64,000 bases of DNA from Actinomadura atramentaria DSM 43919 (GTDB taxonomy: Bacteria; Actinomycetota; Actinomycetes; Streptosporangiales; Streptosporangiaceae). The DNA lies in the NCBI RefSeq assembly GCF_000381885.1, contig NZ_KB907215.1:116454-180453 (forward strand), written 5' to 3'. The notes beneath the pieces were generated by a model that was given only the letters and a program-made list of their open reading frames with translations, did no database searches and was not told the origin of the DNA. Shown here one piece after another: positions 9,169 to 17,677 of this stretch (its first letter is position 1; each line of letters starts with the position of its first letter). The position numbers and the translations under genes are program-made.

Positions 9169-9993
9169 TCAGTCGTTCGGGGACAAGGTCGTCCAGGGGA
9201 CCGTGACCTCGCCCAGGCGCCAGCGGGGGCGGCCGCCCAGGGGCGGGCGGGTGCGGACCGGGTGCAGGCGGGACAGCAGGGCGACGGCCTCGATCCAGCG
9301 GGCGCGCGGGCCGAACGCCGAGTGGGGCGCGGCGGCCGCCCAGCAGCGGTCGAAGTCGGCCAGGAACGCGTGGACGCGCTCGCCCGGCACGTTGCGGTGG
9401 ATGAGCGTCTTGGGGAGCCGTTCGGCGAAGCCGGACGGGCGGTCCAGCGAGCCGAGCCGCGCCGCGAACGTGACGGTGCGCGGCCCCTCCGGGCCGAGCG
9501 CGACCCACACCGCGCGGCGGCCGATCTCGTCGCACGTCCCCTCGACGAGGACGCCGGCCGGGTGCAACCGGGCGCGCAAGCCGTCCCAGGCGCGCCACGC
9601 GGCGGCCTCGTCGTACTGGCGCAGGACGTTGAACGCGCGCACCAGCACGGGCCGCCGCTCCACCGGCAGCTCGAACCCGCCCCGCCGGAACGAGAGCCCC
9701 GGATAGGCCCCCCGCGACGCGGCGAGGAACGCGGCCCCGCGCGCGACGCGCTCCGGCTCGATCTCCAGCCCCGCGACCTCCACGCCGGGCGCGACGACGC
9801 GCAGCCGCGCGTACAGCTCGACGGCCGTGGCGGGCGACGCCCCGTACCCGAGGTCCACCGCGAGCGGCCGCGCGTCGGCGCGCAGCGCGGCGGCCTGCGT
9901 GGCGGCGATCCAGCGGTCGACGCGGCGCAGGCGGTTGGGGGCGGTCGTCCCACGGGTCACTTCGCCCTGCGGACGGCGGGTTTGGGGGGCCAT
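9169..9993 (-). CDS. Class I SAM-dependent methyltransferase-like protein
   Basis: A 274-aa protein with a Rossmann-type methyltransferase core. It has the motif I-like strand LAVDLGYGASPAT (about 46-58), followed by an acidic strand end AGLEIEPERV typical of the SAM ribose contact. The C-terminal half (IHRNVPGERVHAFLADFDRCW) is not familiar from well-studied families. Substrate unknown. The ATG at 9993 was chosen because coding character begins there; the ORF stays open further but overlaps the promoter of the divergent ligase gene. The divergent gap to that ligase is about 97 bp. Confidence 0.75.
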   Translation of the reverse strand: MAPQTRRPQGEVTRGTTAPNRLRRVDRWIAATQAAALRADARPLAVDLGYGASPATAVELYARLRVVAPGVEVAGLEIEPERVARGAAFLAASRGAYPGLSFRRGGFELPVERRPVLVRAFNVLRQYDEAAAWRAWDGLRARLHPAGVLVEGTCDEIGRRAVWVALGPEGPRTVTFAARLGSLDRPSGFAERLPKTLIHRNVPGERVHAFLADFDRCWAAAAPHSAFGPRARWIEAVALLSRLHPVRTRPPLGGRPRWRLGEVTVPWTTLSPND

Positions 9994-10090
9994 CGCGGTA
10001 AGAGTAGGAGCTTGCCGGGATAGCTCTGGTATCTCCCGCGTGGATAAGTGTTCGGTTACGGTGGCCGGAGCCGTCCGCGCGGAGGAGTCC

Positions 10091-11698
10091 ATGCCCCAGC
10101 TCGACCTGGCGACCCTGTTCGACGGGATCGCCGCCGCCGTCCCGGACCGTCCGGCGCTGCTGTGGCGCGGCGCCGTCCGCACGTTCGCCGATACGGCCGA
10201 CCGGACGCGGCGGCTCGCCCGGGTCCTGCGCGCGCACGGGCTCGGCCGCGCCGACCGGGCCTGCGAGCCGTGGGAGTCCCCGCACGACCACCTCGCGCTG
10301 TACCTGCACAACGGCCCCGAGTATCTGGAAGGTCTCGTCGGGGCGCACAAGGCGCGGGTCGCGCCGTTCAACGTCAACTACCGGTACACCGGGCCGGAGC
10401 TGGCGGGCCTGTTCGGCGACGCGCGGCCCGCCGCGATCCTGTACCACGCGCGGTTCGGGCCGGCGCTGGCGAGCGTCCTGCCGGGGCTGGAGCGGGAGCC
10501 GCTGCTGCTGTGCGTCCACGACGAGTCCGGGACGCCGCCGCTGCCCGGCGCGCTCGACTACGAGACGGCCCTCGCCGGAGCGCCGGACGGCCCACTCGAC
10601 ACCGCGCCGGACCCCGACGACCTCCACATCCTCTACACCGGTGGCACGACCGGACTGCCCAAGGGCGTCCTGTGGCGGATCGGGGACCTGCTGTCCGGCC
10701 CGCTCGGCCTCGTCCGCCGCGACCAGACGCCGTTCTCCGGCACCGCCGAGGCCGTCGAACGCGCCGTGGAGAGCCGGACGCGGGTCCTCGTCGCGCCGCC
10801 GATGATGCACGGCACCGGCACCTGGTCGGCGCTCGGCGCCTGGTGCGGCGGCGCGGCCGTCGTCCTGCCCGACCGGACGGACGGCCTGGACCCCGCCGAC
10901 CTGCTGCGCACCGCCGAGCGGACCGGCGCGACGCGCGTCTCCCTCGTCGGCGACGCGTTCGCCCGCCCGATCCTCGCGGAGCTGGAACGGGGCGGCTACA
11001 CGCTGCCGCGCCTGCGGACGCTGCTGAACTCCGGCGCGTCCATCGGCCCGGACGTGAAGAAGCGCATCCTCGCGCTGCTCCCCCACGCGCGGATCGTGGA
11101 CGTCCTCGGCTCGTCCGAGTCCGGCTTCGCGGTCGTCCGGCGGCGTCCGGAGGACCGCTCGTTCACGCCCGCCCCCGGCGCGGGCGTCGTCAGCGCGGAC
11201 CGCACCCGCTTCCTGGAGCCCGGCGACGACGAGCTGGGCTGGGTCGCCAAGGCCGGCACGATCCCGCTCGGCTACCTGAACGACGCCGCGCGGACCGCCG
11301 CGACGTTCCCCGTCGTCGCGGGCCGCCGCGTCGTGGTCGCCGGGGACCGGGCGCGGTTCCTCGCGGACGGGACGGTCGCCGTCCACGGCCGCGACGCCAC
11401 GACGATCAACACCGGCGGGGAGAAGGTGTTCGCCGAGGAGGTCGAGGACGTGCTGCGCGGCCTGCCCGGCGTCGCGGACGCGCTGGTCGTCGGGCGGCCG
11501 AGCGAGCGGTGGGGGACGGAGATCGTCGCGGTCCTGCGGGTCGCGGCGGACGGGCCGTCCGACGACGCGCTGCGCGACGGCTGCGCGGCCCGCCTCGCCC
11601 GCTACAAGATCCCCAAGGCGTTCGTGCGGACGGACGCGGGCCTGCGCCTGCCGAACGGAAAGGCCGACTACGCGGCGGCCCGCGCCCTGGCCGGATAG
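10091..11698 (+). CDS. Acyl-CoA synthetase (AMP-binding, FadD-like)
   Basis: An ANL-superfamily ligase of 535 aa that should activate a carboxylic acid as acyl-AMP and then acyl-CoA. The P-loop motif [11 protein letters not shown] starts at Tyr182. The A5-like element GSSESG, the A8 hinge [15 protein letters not shown] and the A10 catalytic lysine in LPNGKADY (Lys524) are all present. FadD3/FadD19-type steroid or fatty acyl-CoA ligases of actinobacteria are the closest look-alikes, but the substrate is not readable. The ATG at 10091 has GGAGGAG ten bases upstream. It is divergent from the methyltransferase. Confidence 0.92.
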   Translation: MPQLDLATLFDGIAAAVPDRPALLWRGAVRTFADTADRTRRLARVLRAHGLGRADRACEPWESPHDHLALYLHNGPEYLEGLVGAHKARVAPFNVNYRYTGPELAGLFGDARPAAILYHARFGPALASVLPGLEREPLLLCVHDESGTPPLPGALDYETALAGAPDGPLDTAPDPDDLHILYTGGTTGLPKGVLWRIGDLLSGPLGLVRRDQTPFSGTAEAVERAVESRTRVLVAPPMMHGTGTWSALGAWCGGAAVVLPDRTDGLDPADLLRTAERTGATRVSLVGDAFARPILAELERGGYTLPRLRTLLNSGASIGPDVKKRILALLPHARIVDVLGSSESGFAVVRRRPEDRSFTPAPGAGVVSADRTRFLEPGDDELGWVAKAGTIPLGYLNDAARTAATFPVVAGRRVVVAGDRARFLADGTVAVHGRDATTINTGGEKVFAEEVEDVLRGLPGVADALVVGRPSERWGTEIVAVLRVAADGPSDDALRDGCAARLARYKIPKAFVRTDAGLRLPNGKADYAAARALAG

Positions 11699-11760
11699 TT
11701 ACCGAATCCCGCTCGGTTCACGTCTTGTCCCGCCGGGCCGCCGCCCGCGATGATGAGGGA

Positions 11761-12552
11761 ATGCCCGACATCCCGAGCCTGCTCGCCGACCTCGACGCCG
11801 AGTCCGCCGTCCTGGACACCCTCGTCGCCCCGCTCACCGCGGACGGCTGGGCGACGCCGACCCCGGCCGAGGGCTGGACGGTCGCCCACCAGATCACGCA
11901 CCTGGCGTGGACCGACCGGCAGGCCCTGCTCGCCGCCACCGACCCGGCCGCGTTCACCGCCGCCGTCGAGGCCGCGTTCGCCGGGGGCGGGTTCGACATG
12001 GTCGACAAGGCCGCCGAGGAGGGCGCGGCGCGGCCCGCCGCCGAGGTGCTCGCCGACTGGCGCGCGGTGCGGGGCGCGCTGGCCGCGGCGCTCGCCGCCG
12101 CCCCGGCCGGGACGCGACTGCCGTGGTTCGGGCCGCCGATGGGCGTCGCGACGATGGCGACCGCGCGGCTCATGGAGACCTGGGCGCACGGGCAGGACGT
12201 CGCGGACGCGCTCGGCGTCGTCCGGGAGCCGACCGCGCGGCTGCGGCACGTCGCGCACATCGGCGTCCGCACGCGGGACTTCGCGTTCGTCTCGCGCGGC
12301 CTCACCCCGCCCGCCGAGGAGTTCCGGATCGCGCTGACCGCGCCGGACGGCGCCGAGTGGACCTGGGGCCCGGCGGACGCGGCGCAGTCGGTGACCGGCC
12401 CGGCGCTGGACTTCTGCCTGCTGGCGACCCGGCGGCGGCACCCGGACGACCTCGCCGTCGTCGCGGACGGACCGGACGCGCGGGCGTGGCTCGGCATCGC
12501 GCAGGCGTTCGCGGGCCCGGCGGGGACCGATCCCGCGCCGATGCGCGATTAA
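11761..12552 (+). CDS. TIGR03084-type metal-binding protein (DinB/mycothiol S-transferase fold)
   Basis: A 263-aa protein of the maleylpyruvate isomerase N-terminal/DinB superfamily. The N-terminal helix bundle has [19 protein letters not shown], with the His cluster that binds a divalent metal, and a third His in [15 protein letters not shown]. These are features of mycothiol-dependent S-transferases; the C-terminal half is the TIGR03084 extension. The reaction is unknown, but a mycothiol-dependent transfer fits the presence of mshA nearby. The ATG at 11761 follows a GAGG ribosome site. It is 62 bp after the acyl-CoA ligase and probably co-transcribed with it. Confidence 0.82.
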   Translation: MPDIPSLLADLDAESAVLDTLVAPLTADGWATPTPAEGWTVAHQITHLAWTDRQALLAATDPAAFTAAVEAAFAGGGFDMVDKAAEEGAARPAAEVLADWRAVRGALAAALAAAPAGTRLPWFGPPMGVATMATARLMETWAHGQDVADALGVVREPTARLRHVAHIGVRTRDFAFVSRGLTPPAEEFRIALTAPDGAEWTWGPADAAQSVTGPALDFCLLATRRRHPDDLAVVADGPDARAWLGIAQAFAGPAGTDPAPMRD

Positions 12553-12606
12553 TCACCTTTTGCCCTGGTCAGGTTAGAACTAGACCTTCCTGGCAAGGCT
12601 TCAGGC

Positions 12607-13071
12607 ATGACCATTCTGATCGCGTACGACGGCTCGGACGACGCCCAGACCGCCATCGAGTACGCCGGAGAGCACCTCAAGGCCGAGGACGCGGTCGTCC
12701 TCACCGTCTGGGAACCGCTGCTGGCCCAGCTCTCCTGGGCTCCGATGGCGACGGCCGGGGCGCTGCCGCCCGAGCAGGACGACAGCGAGAAGTACGCCGA
12801 GGAGACCGAGGCCGAGCGGACCGCCGCGCAGGGCGTCGAAGTGGCGCGCAAGGCGGGCTTCGCGAACGTGACCGCCCGCTCGGAACGCTCCAACGGCCCC
12901 AACTGGGCGGCCATCGTGGACGTCGCCGAGGCGATCGACGCGAGCCTGATCGTCATGGGGTCGCGCGGCCTGTCGGGGGCGAAGTCGGTGCTGCTGGGCA
13001 GCGTCTCGAACCGCGTCCTGCACCACGCCCACCGCGCGGTCCTGATCGTCCCCCCGGTCCGCGAGGACTGA
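12607..13071 (+). CDS. Universal stress protein (UspA family)
   Basis: A single-domain Usp of 154 aa. It starts with the nucleotide-contacting IAYDGSDDA strand and ends with the ATP-binding signature GSRGLSGAKSVLLGSVSNRVL (G-2x-G-9x-G-S), so it is of the ATP-binding kind. Such proteins act in the cytosol under starvation or redox stress. The gene is monocistronic. The short upstream gap is AT-richer than its surroundings and holds TTGCCC and TAGAAC/TAGACC hexamers that could be its promoter. A weak hairpin follows at 13109-13137. Confidence 0.92.
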   Translation: MTILIAYDGSDDAQTAIEYAGEHLKAEDAVVLTVWEPLLAQLSWAPMATAGALPPEQDDSEKYAEETEAERTAAQGVEVARKAGFANVTARSERSNGPNWAAIVDVAEAIDASLIVMGSRGLSGAKSVLLGSVSNRVLHHAHRAVLIVPPVRED

Positions 13072-13108
13072 CCCACCCGAACCCATCCAAACCCACCCGA
13101 ACCCCGGC

Positions 13109-13137
13109 CGAGGCGCCCGGCCCGCGCCCGCGCCTCG
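13109..13137. terminator. Hairpin between convergent usp and macrodomain genes
   Basis: The 8-bp stem CGAGGCGC (13109-13116) pairs with GCGCCTCG (13130-13137) around a 13-nt loop. It lies in the 87-bp gap between convergent stops. There is no U-run. It is preceded by a short direct repeat, ACCCACCCGAACCC. Confidence 0.5.
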
Positions 13138-13158
13138 CCGGGCCGTCCGCGCGAGGCG

Positions 13159-13680
13159 TCAGGCCGGGGCGGACTCGGCGAGGGCCTGCTGGAAGGCCGC
13201 GTAGACGTCGGCGGTGAACAGGACGAAGCGGGCCTCGCGGACGCGCGCGGGCGTCGCGCGGACGGTGGTCACCGCGATGCGCGCGGCGTCGTCCACCGGC
13301 CAGCCGTAGATCCCCGCCGAGACCGCCGGGAAGGCCACCGTCTCCGCGCCGAGGTCGTCGGCCGTGCGCAGCGACTCGCGGTAGCACGACGCCAGCAGCT
13401 CCGACCGGTCCGCGCGCCGCGAGTACACCGGCCCGACCGTGTGGATCACCCAGCGCGCGGGCAGCCGCCCCGCCGTCGTCGCGACCGCCTGCCCCGTCGG
13501 CAGCCCGCCGCCGTACTGCGACGCGCGCAGCCTGCGGCAGTCCTCCAGCACCTCCGGGCCGCCGCGCCGGTGGATCGCGCCGTCCACGCCGCCCCCGCCG
13601 AGCAGCGAGGAGTTCGCCGCGTTGACCACGGCGTCCACGCGCTGCTCGGTGATGTCGCCCAGGACGAGCGTGATGTCCAT
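13159..13680 (-). CDS. Macrodomain protein (O-acetyl-ADP-ribose deacetylase-like)
   Basis: A 173-aa stand-alone macrodomain, close to YmdB/MacroD. It has the ribose-binding signature VNAANSSLLGGGGVDGAIHRRGG near residues 19-41 (listed here only by key residues N22, N24, G30-G33 and the catalytic Asp), the phosphate loop PAVSAGIYGWP, and the WVIHTVGP strand. Such enzymes remove ADP-ribose from proteins or hydrolyse O-acetyl-ADP-ribose in the cytosol. Length is typical. It is monocistronic, convergent with usp and 71 bp beyond the PepSY gene in the same direction. Confidence 0.93.
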   Translation of the reverse strand: MDITLVLGDITEQRVDAVVNAANSSLLGGGGVDGAIHRRGGPEVLEDCRRLRASQYGGGLPTGQAVATTAGRLPARWVIHTVGPVYSRRADRSELLASCYRESLRTADDLGAETVAFPAVSAGIYGWPVDDAARIAVTTVRATPARVREARFVLFTADVYAAFQQALAESAPA

Positions 13681-13751
13681 GTTGCCGCCTTCCGCGCGCC
13701 GTCGATTCCCGCGCCCGCGAGCCTAACGACCCCGCCCGTCCCGCTCGCGGG

Positions 13752-14534
13752 TCAGTCGTCGTCCTCGTCGGGGTGGTCGGCGAGGATCGCGCCGGTCGCG
13801 GAGACGCGCAGTTCGTGCTCGCGGCCGTTCTCCAGGGTGTCGACCTCCCAGGTGCCGCCCTCGAAGTCCACCGACGTGACCGTGCCGTGCGTCCCGGCGG
13901 CGGCGCGGGCGATCTCGGCGGCCGTGCGCGGGGCGGCGCGCAGCCGCGCGGCTTCGGCGGCCTTCTCCGCGCGGTCGTCGCCGTCCTCGCGGTCGGCGCG
14001 GTTCGCGAGCACCCGGCCGGTGGCCGCGTCCAGCACGAGATCGCGCCAGGTGCCGTCCGCCGCGAGCAGGTCGACCTCCCAGCGGCCGTCCTCCAGCTCG
14101 ACGCTCTCCACCGTCCCGCCCGCCGCGCGGACGGCGGCCTCCGCCGCACGATCCGCCGTCCACCCGCCGCCCGCTCCCGCCGCGCCGCCGCCCGGTCCCG
14201 TGCCCGTGCCCATGTCCGTGCCCGCGCTCGGCGCCGCGCCGCCCTCCCGGCCCGTGCCCGTGTCCGTGTCCGTGCCCGTGCCCGTGCCCGCGCTCGGCGG
14301 CGTACCCGCGCCCGCCCCGGCCGCGCCGGTTCCGCCGCCCGCGCCCGGCGCGCCGCCGCGCGGCCCCGCGCCCGTCCCGACGTCCGCGCCCGGCGCGCCG
14401 GCTGTGTCCGCCGCCGTGCGGGTAGCGGCCGTCGAGTGACCGCCGTCGTGTCCCGCGCCCGCCAGGGCCGCGCCGCCGCCCGCCGCGAGCAGGGCCGCCG
14501 CGCCCGCGCCGACCACCACGACCTTGCGTCTCAT
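13752..14534 (-). CDS. Secreted PepSY-domain protein with Gly-rich linker
   Basis: A 260-aa exported protein. It has a signal sequence (MRRKVVVVGAGAAALLAAGG), then a ~95-residue Gly/Ala/Thr linker with GTGTG-type repeats, then two PepSY repeats at about 120-185 and 190-260. Each PepSY repeat has the pattern ...VESVELEDGRWEVDLL...; the C-terminus is Asp-rich (DHPDEDDD). PepSY proteins often pair with two-component systems and inhibit or sense extracytoplasmic proteases. It is divergent from the response regulator/histidine kinase pair, with an array of CCTGAA elements between them, so it is a likely target of that system. Confidence 0.85.
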   Translation of the reverse strand: MRRKVVVVGAGAAALLAAGGGAALAGAGHDGGHSTAATRTAADTAGAPGADVGTGAGPRGGAPGAGGGTGAAGAGAGTPPSAGTGTGTDTDTGTGREGGAAPSAGTDMGTGTGPGGGAAGAGGGWTADRAAEAAVRAAGGTVESVELEDGRWEVDLLAADGTWRDLVLDAATGRVLANRADREDGDDRAEKAAEAARLRAAPRTAAEIARAAAGTHGTVTSVDFEGGTWEVDTLENGREHELRVSATGAILADHPDEDDD

Positions 14535-14584
14535 GTCCGCTCCTCACGCTCGATGAACCCGATGCACCGCAGCGTGCCCCGCGC

Positions 14585-14624
14585 CCCTGAGCCGTCCCTG
14601 AAGCTTCCTGAAAACCCCTTCAGG
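14585..14624. promoter_or_regulatory. CCTGAA repeat array, candidate response-regulator operator
   Basis: CCTGAG at 14585, CCTGAA at 14597 and CCTGAA at 14607 are direct repeats 12 and 10 bp apart. TTCAGG at 14619-14624 is the inverted copy, forming CCTGAA-AACCCC-TTCAGG with the third. OmpR/PhoB-type regulators bind direct repeats with about one helical turn of spacing. The array lies between the divergent PepSY and response-regulator starts, 24 bp before the latter. Confidence 0.5.
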
Positions 14625-14647
14625 CGCGCTCTGGCAGCCTGGACGGC

Positions 14648-15324
14648 ATGCGCCTGCTGATCGTGGAGGACGAGCGCCGCCTCGCCGCCGCCCTCGCGCG
14701 CGGCCTGGCCGCCGAGGGCTACGCCGTCGACGTCGCCCACGACGGCGACCGGGGCCTGGACCTCGCCCTCGGCGGCGAGCACGACCTGATCCTGCTCGAC
14801 GTGATGCTCCCCCGCCGCAACGGCTACCGCGTCTGCGCGGATCTGCGCGCGGCGGGCGTGGACACCCCCGTCCTGATGCTCACCGCGAAGGACGGCGAGT
14901 ACGACGAGGCCGAGGGCCTGGACACCGGCGCGGACGACTACCTCACCAAGCCGTTCTCCTACGTCGTGCTGCTGGCGCGCGTCCGGGCGCTGCTGCGCCG
15001 CCGGACGCGCGGCGGCCGGCCCGTCCTGACGGTCGGGGACCTGGAGGTCGATCCGGGCGCGCGGCGCGTCCGGCGCGGCGGCGCCGAGGTGGACCTGACC
15101 GCGAAGGAGTTCGCGGTGCTGAGTTCCTGGCCGTCAACGCGGGCGCGGTCGTGTCGAAGGCGCAGATCATCGAGGGCGTCTGGGACATGTCGTACGACGG
15201 CGATCCGAACATCGTGGAGGTGTACGTCAGCGCGCTGCGCCGCAAGCTGGACGCGCCGTTCGGGACGCGGTCGATCGTCACCGTGCGCGGCGCGGGGTAC
15301 CGGCTCGTCGCGGAGCGCGGATGA
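14648..15324 (+). pseudogene. OmpR-family response regulator with a -1 frameshift
   Basis: The receiver domain is intact, with phospho-acceptor Asp51, Thr79 and Lys101. The frame then fails near base 15121: the text reads GTGCTGAGTTCCTG where GTGCTGGAGTTCCTG would continue the winged helix. After adding one G the C-terminal domain is complete (EFLAVNAGAVVSKAQ, VEVYVSALRRKLD, VRGAGYRLVAE), ending at TGA 15322-15324 as a 225-aa protein. That stop overlaps the kinase ATG (ATGA), as in an intact operon. The unshifted frame instead runs on through the kinase in the wrong phase. The single missing G may be a sequencing error or a true recent mutation. Confidence 0.85.
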
Positions 15325-16700
15325 TGCGCGCGCCGGCGTCCGTCCGCGCCCGGACGACGCTGGCCGCGACCGCCGTCGTCGCGGTCGCGCTCGTCGCGAC
15401 AGGCGTCGCGGTGGTCGTGATGCTGCGCGGCGAGCTGCGCGGGCAGTCCGCGCTCGAAGCCCGGACGGCCGCGCGCGACGTCGCCGGACGCCTCGCCGGC
15501 GGCACTCCGGTGCGCGGCCTGGACCTGCCCGGCGACCGCCCCGTCCGCGTCCTGGACGACGACGACCGGGTCGTCGCCGCCAGCCGCGGCCTGACCGCCG
15601 TGGACGGCCGCCGCGTGCGGATCGTCGCCGAACGCCCCGGCGAGAACGACGAGGACGACGGCGAGGTCGGCCAGAAGACCGAGCTGACCACCGGTACCGC
15701 CACCGTGAACGGCACGACCGCCGAATACCGCTTCGCGTCCGTCGAGGCCGAGACGCCCGACGGCCGGGAGTTCACCGTCGTCGCGGGCGTCGCCCGGTCC
15801 GCCGAGCGGGCGGGCGCGGGCACCGCCGCGCGCGCCCTGCTCGCCGGGCTGCTCCCGCTGCTGGCCGTCGTCGCGGGCGTCACCTGGCTCGTCACGCGGC
15901 GGGCGCTGCGGCCCGTCGAGGGCATCCGCGCGGAGCTGGCGGCGATCACCGCGTCCGGGGACCTGGCGCGGCGGGTGCCCGTCCCGGCCGCGCGCGACGA
16001 GATCGCCGGGCTCGCGACGGCGACCAACGCGACGCTCGCCGCGCTGGCGGCGTCCGTGGCGCGGCAGCGCGCGTTCGTCGCGGACGCCTCGCACGAGCTG
16101 CGCAGCCCGATCGCGTCGCTGCGGACGCAGCTCGAGGTCGCCCAGGCGCATCCGGAGCTGCTCGACCTCGACGGGGCCGTCGCCGACGTCGTCCGCCTCC
16201 AGCACCTGGCCGCCGATCTGCTGTTCCTCGCCCGCATCGACGCCGGGGAGCGCCCCGCCGCGCGGGACGAGCCGGTCCCGCTCGCGCCGCTCGTCCGCGC
16301 GGAGGCGGCCCGGCCGCGCCCGGGCCCGCGCCCGGTCGTCGAGATCGCGGCCGAACCGTCCGTGCGCGGCGACCGCGACCGCCTCGCGCGCGCCCTCGGC
16401 AACCTGCTCGACAACGCGGCGCGGCACGCCCGGGCGAGCGTCCGGGTGCTGTTGCGCGTGGCCGGGGACCGGGCGATCATCGAGGTCGGCGACGACGGCC
16501 CCGGCATTCCCGCCGACGCGCGGGACCGCGTGTTCGAACGCTTCGTCCGGCTCGACGACGCGCGCGCCCGCGACGACGGCGGAGCGGGCCTCGGCCTGGC
16601 CATCGCCCGCGACGTCGTCGCCGCGCGTGGCGGTACGCTCACGGTGGGAGTCGCCCGCGAAGGCGGCGCCCTCCTGACGATCTCCCTTCCACGGTCCTGA
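15321..16700 (+). CDS. Sensor histidine kinase
   Basis: A 459-aa membrane kinase partnered with the preceding regulator. TM1 is about 11-35. The extracytoplasmic sensor of about 135 residues contains an acidic stretch (ENDEDDGE). TM2 is about 171-191, followed by a HAMP domain (~192-245) and an H-box DASHELRSPIASL with His258. The ATPase domain has the N-box LGNLLDNAARHA, G1 GDDGPGIP and G2 GAGLGLAIA. Divergence from a PepSY gene suggests an envelope signal. The start ATGATG overlaps the stop of the regulator. Confidence 0.94.
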   Translation: MMRAPASVRARTTLAATAVVAVALVATGVAVVVMLRGELRGQSALEARTAARDVAGRLAGGTPVRGLDLPGDRPVRVLDDDDRVVAASRGLTAVDGRRVRIVAERPGENDEDDGEVGQKTELTTGTATVNGTTAEYRFASVEAETPDGREFTVVAGVARSAERAGAGTAARALLAGLLPLLAVVAGVTWLVTRRALRPVEGIRAELAAITASGDLARRVPVPAARDEIAGLATATNATLAALAASVARQRAFVADASHELRSPIASLRTQLEVAQAHPELLDLDGAVADVVRLQHLAADLLFLARIDAGERPAARDEPVPLAPLVRAEAARPRPGPRPVVEIAAEPSVRGDRDRLARALGNLLDNAARHARASVRVLLRVAGDRAIIEVGDDGPGIPADARDRVFERFVRLDDARARDDGGAGLGLAIARDVVAARGGTLTVGVAREGGALLTISLPRS

Positions 16701-16840
16701 CATACCGGGCGGAACCGTCGTCATCGCCCGGCGATCGGCGGCCCGATTCACCCGGTCAGGGAGGGAAACGGGGGTTGATCCGGGGTTATGCTGCCGTCAG
16801 GACGACCAGATCGACGGGTACTCGTGTGGAGGTTCCCCCC

Positions 16841-17677
16841 TTGAAGATCTTCGTAGCCGGCGCCACCGGCGTCGTGGGCAGCCGGATGATCCCGGCGCTC
16901 GTGCAGGCGGGGCACGAGGTCGTCGGGACGACCCGCCGCGCCGAGCGCGCGGCGGCCGTCGAAGAGCAGAAGGCCGCCGCGGTCGTCCTCGACGTGCTCG
17001 ACGCCGACGCGACCCGCGCCGCCGTCGCCGAGGCCGCGCCGGACGTGGTCATCCACCAGCTCACCGACCTCGCCGACCGCGACTTCGCCGCGAACTCGCG
17101 GCTGCGCATCGACGGCACCCGCAACCTCGTGGACGCCGCGAAGGCGGCGGGCGTCCAGCGGATGATCGCGCAGAGCATCGCGTGGCTGTACGAGCCGGGC
17201 ACCGAGCCCGCCGTCGAGACCGACCCGCTCGACCCGGCGCCGCAGCCCTACGAGGGCATCGCGGCGCTCGAGGCGGCCGTCGCGGAGATGCCGCGCGGCA
17301 TCGTCCTGCGGTATGGAGCGTTGTACGGCCCCGGCACCTGGTACGAGCCGGGCGGCTTCTTCGCCGAGCAGGTCCGCGAGGGCGAGCAGAAGCTCGAACC
17401 GGTGTGGACGTCGTTCATCCACGTGGACGACGCCGCCGCTGCCGCGGTCGCCGCGCTCGACTGGCCCGCCGGGACCGTCAACGTCGTGGACGACGAGCCC
17501 GCCCTCGCGCAGGACTGGCTGCCGGTCTACGCCGCCGCGCTCGGCGCGCCCGCGCCCCGGCAGGCGGGCAGGCACGCCGCGGGCAAGGGCCGTCCGGTGT
17601 CCAACGCCAAGGCGCGGGACCTGGGCTGGAAGCCGTCCGTCCCGTCCTGGCGCGAGGGTTTCGCCGCGCTCGGCTGA
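16841..17677 (+). CDS. NAD-dependent epimerase/dehydratase family protein
   Basis: An atypical extended SDR of 278 aa. The dinucleotide motif GATGVVGSR is near the N-terminus, there is a TSFIHVDDAA strand, and a C-terminal KARDLGWKPSVPSWREGF that is typical of NAD-dependent epimerases. The canonical YxxxK is not obvious: the corresponding region reads YEGIAALEAAV, so catalysis may be altered. A TTG start at 16841 is chosen because GGAGG ends 8 bases before it and the Rossmann strand KIFVAGATG starts directly. An in-frame GTG lies at 16826. The stop codon abuts the stop of the convergent winged-helix gene with no gap. Confidence 0.82.
   Translation: MKIFVAGATGVVGSRMIPALVQAGHEVVGTTRRAERAAAVEEQKAAAVVLDVLDADATRAAVAEAAPDVVIHQLTDLADRDFAANSRLRIDGTRNLVDAAKAAGVQRMIAQSIAWLYEPGTEPAVETDPLDPAPQPYEGIAALEAAVAEMPRGIVLRYGALYGPGTWYEPGGFFAEQVREGEQKLEPVWTSFIHVDDAAAAAVAALDWPAGTVNVVDDEPALAQDWLPVYAAALGAPAPRQAGRHAAGKGRPVSNAKARDLGWKPSVPSWREGFAALG

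Noticed and set aside
6495-9206. A 903-codon plus-strand frame overlapping the PEP-utilising enzyme
   Set aside because: Out-of-frame shadow with extreme Arg/Gly content; the other frame has all family motifs.
15322-16751. Long minus-strand frame over the histidine kinase, and the run-on frame from the broken response regulator
   Set aside because: Both are shadows of the intact kinase; the run-on results only from the frameshift near 15121.
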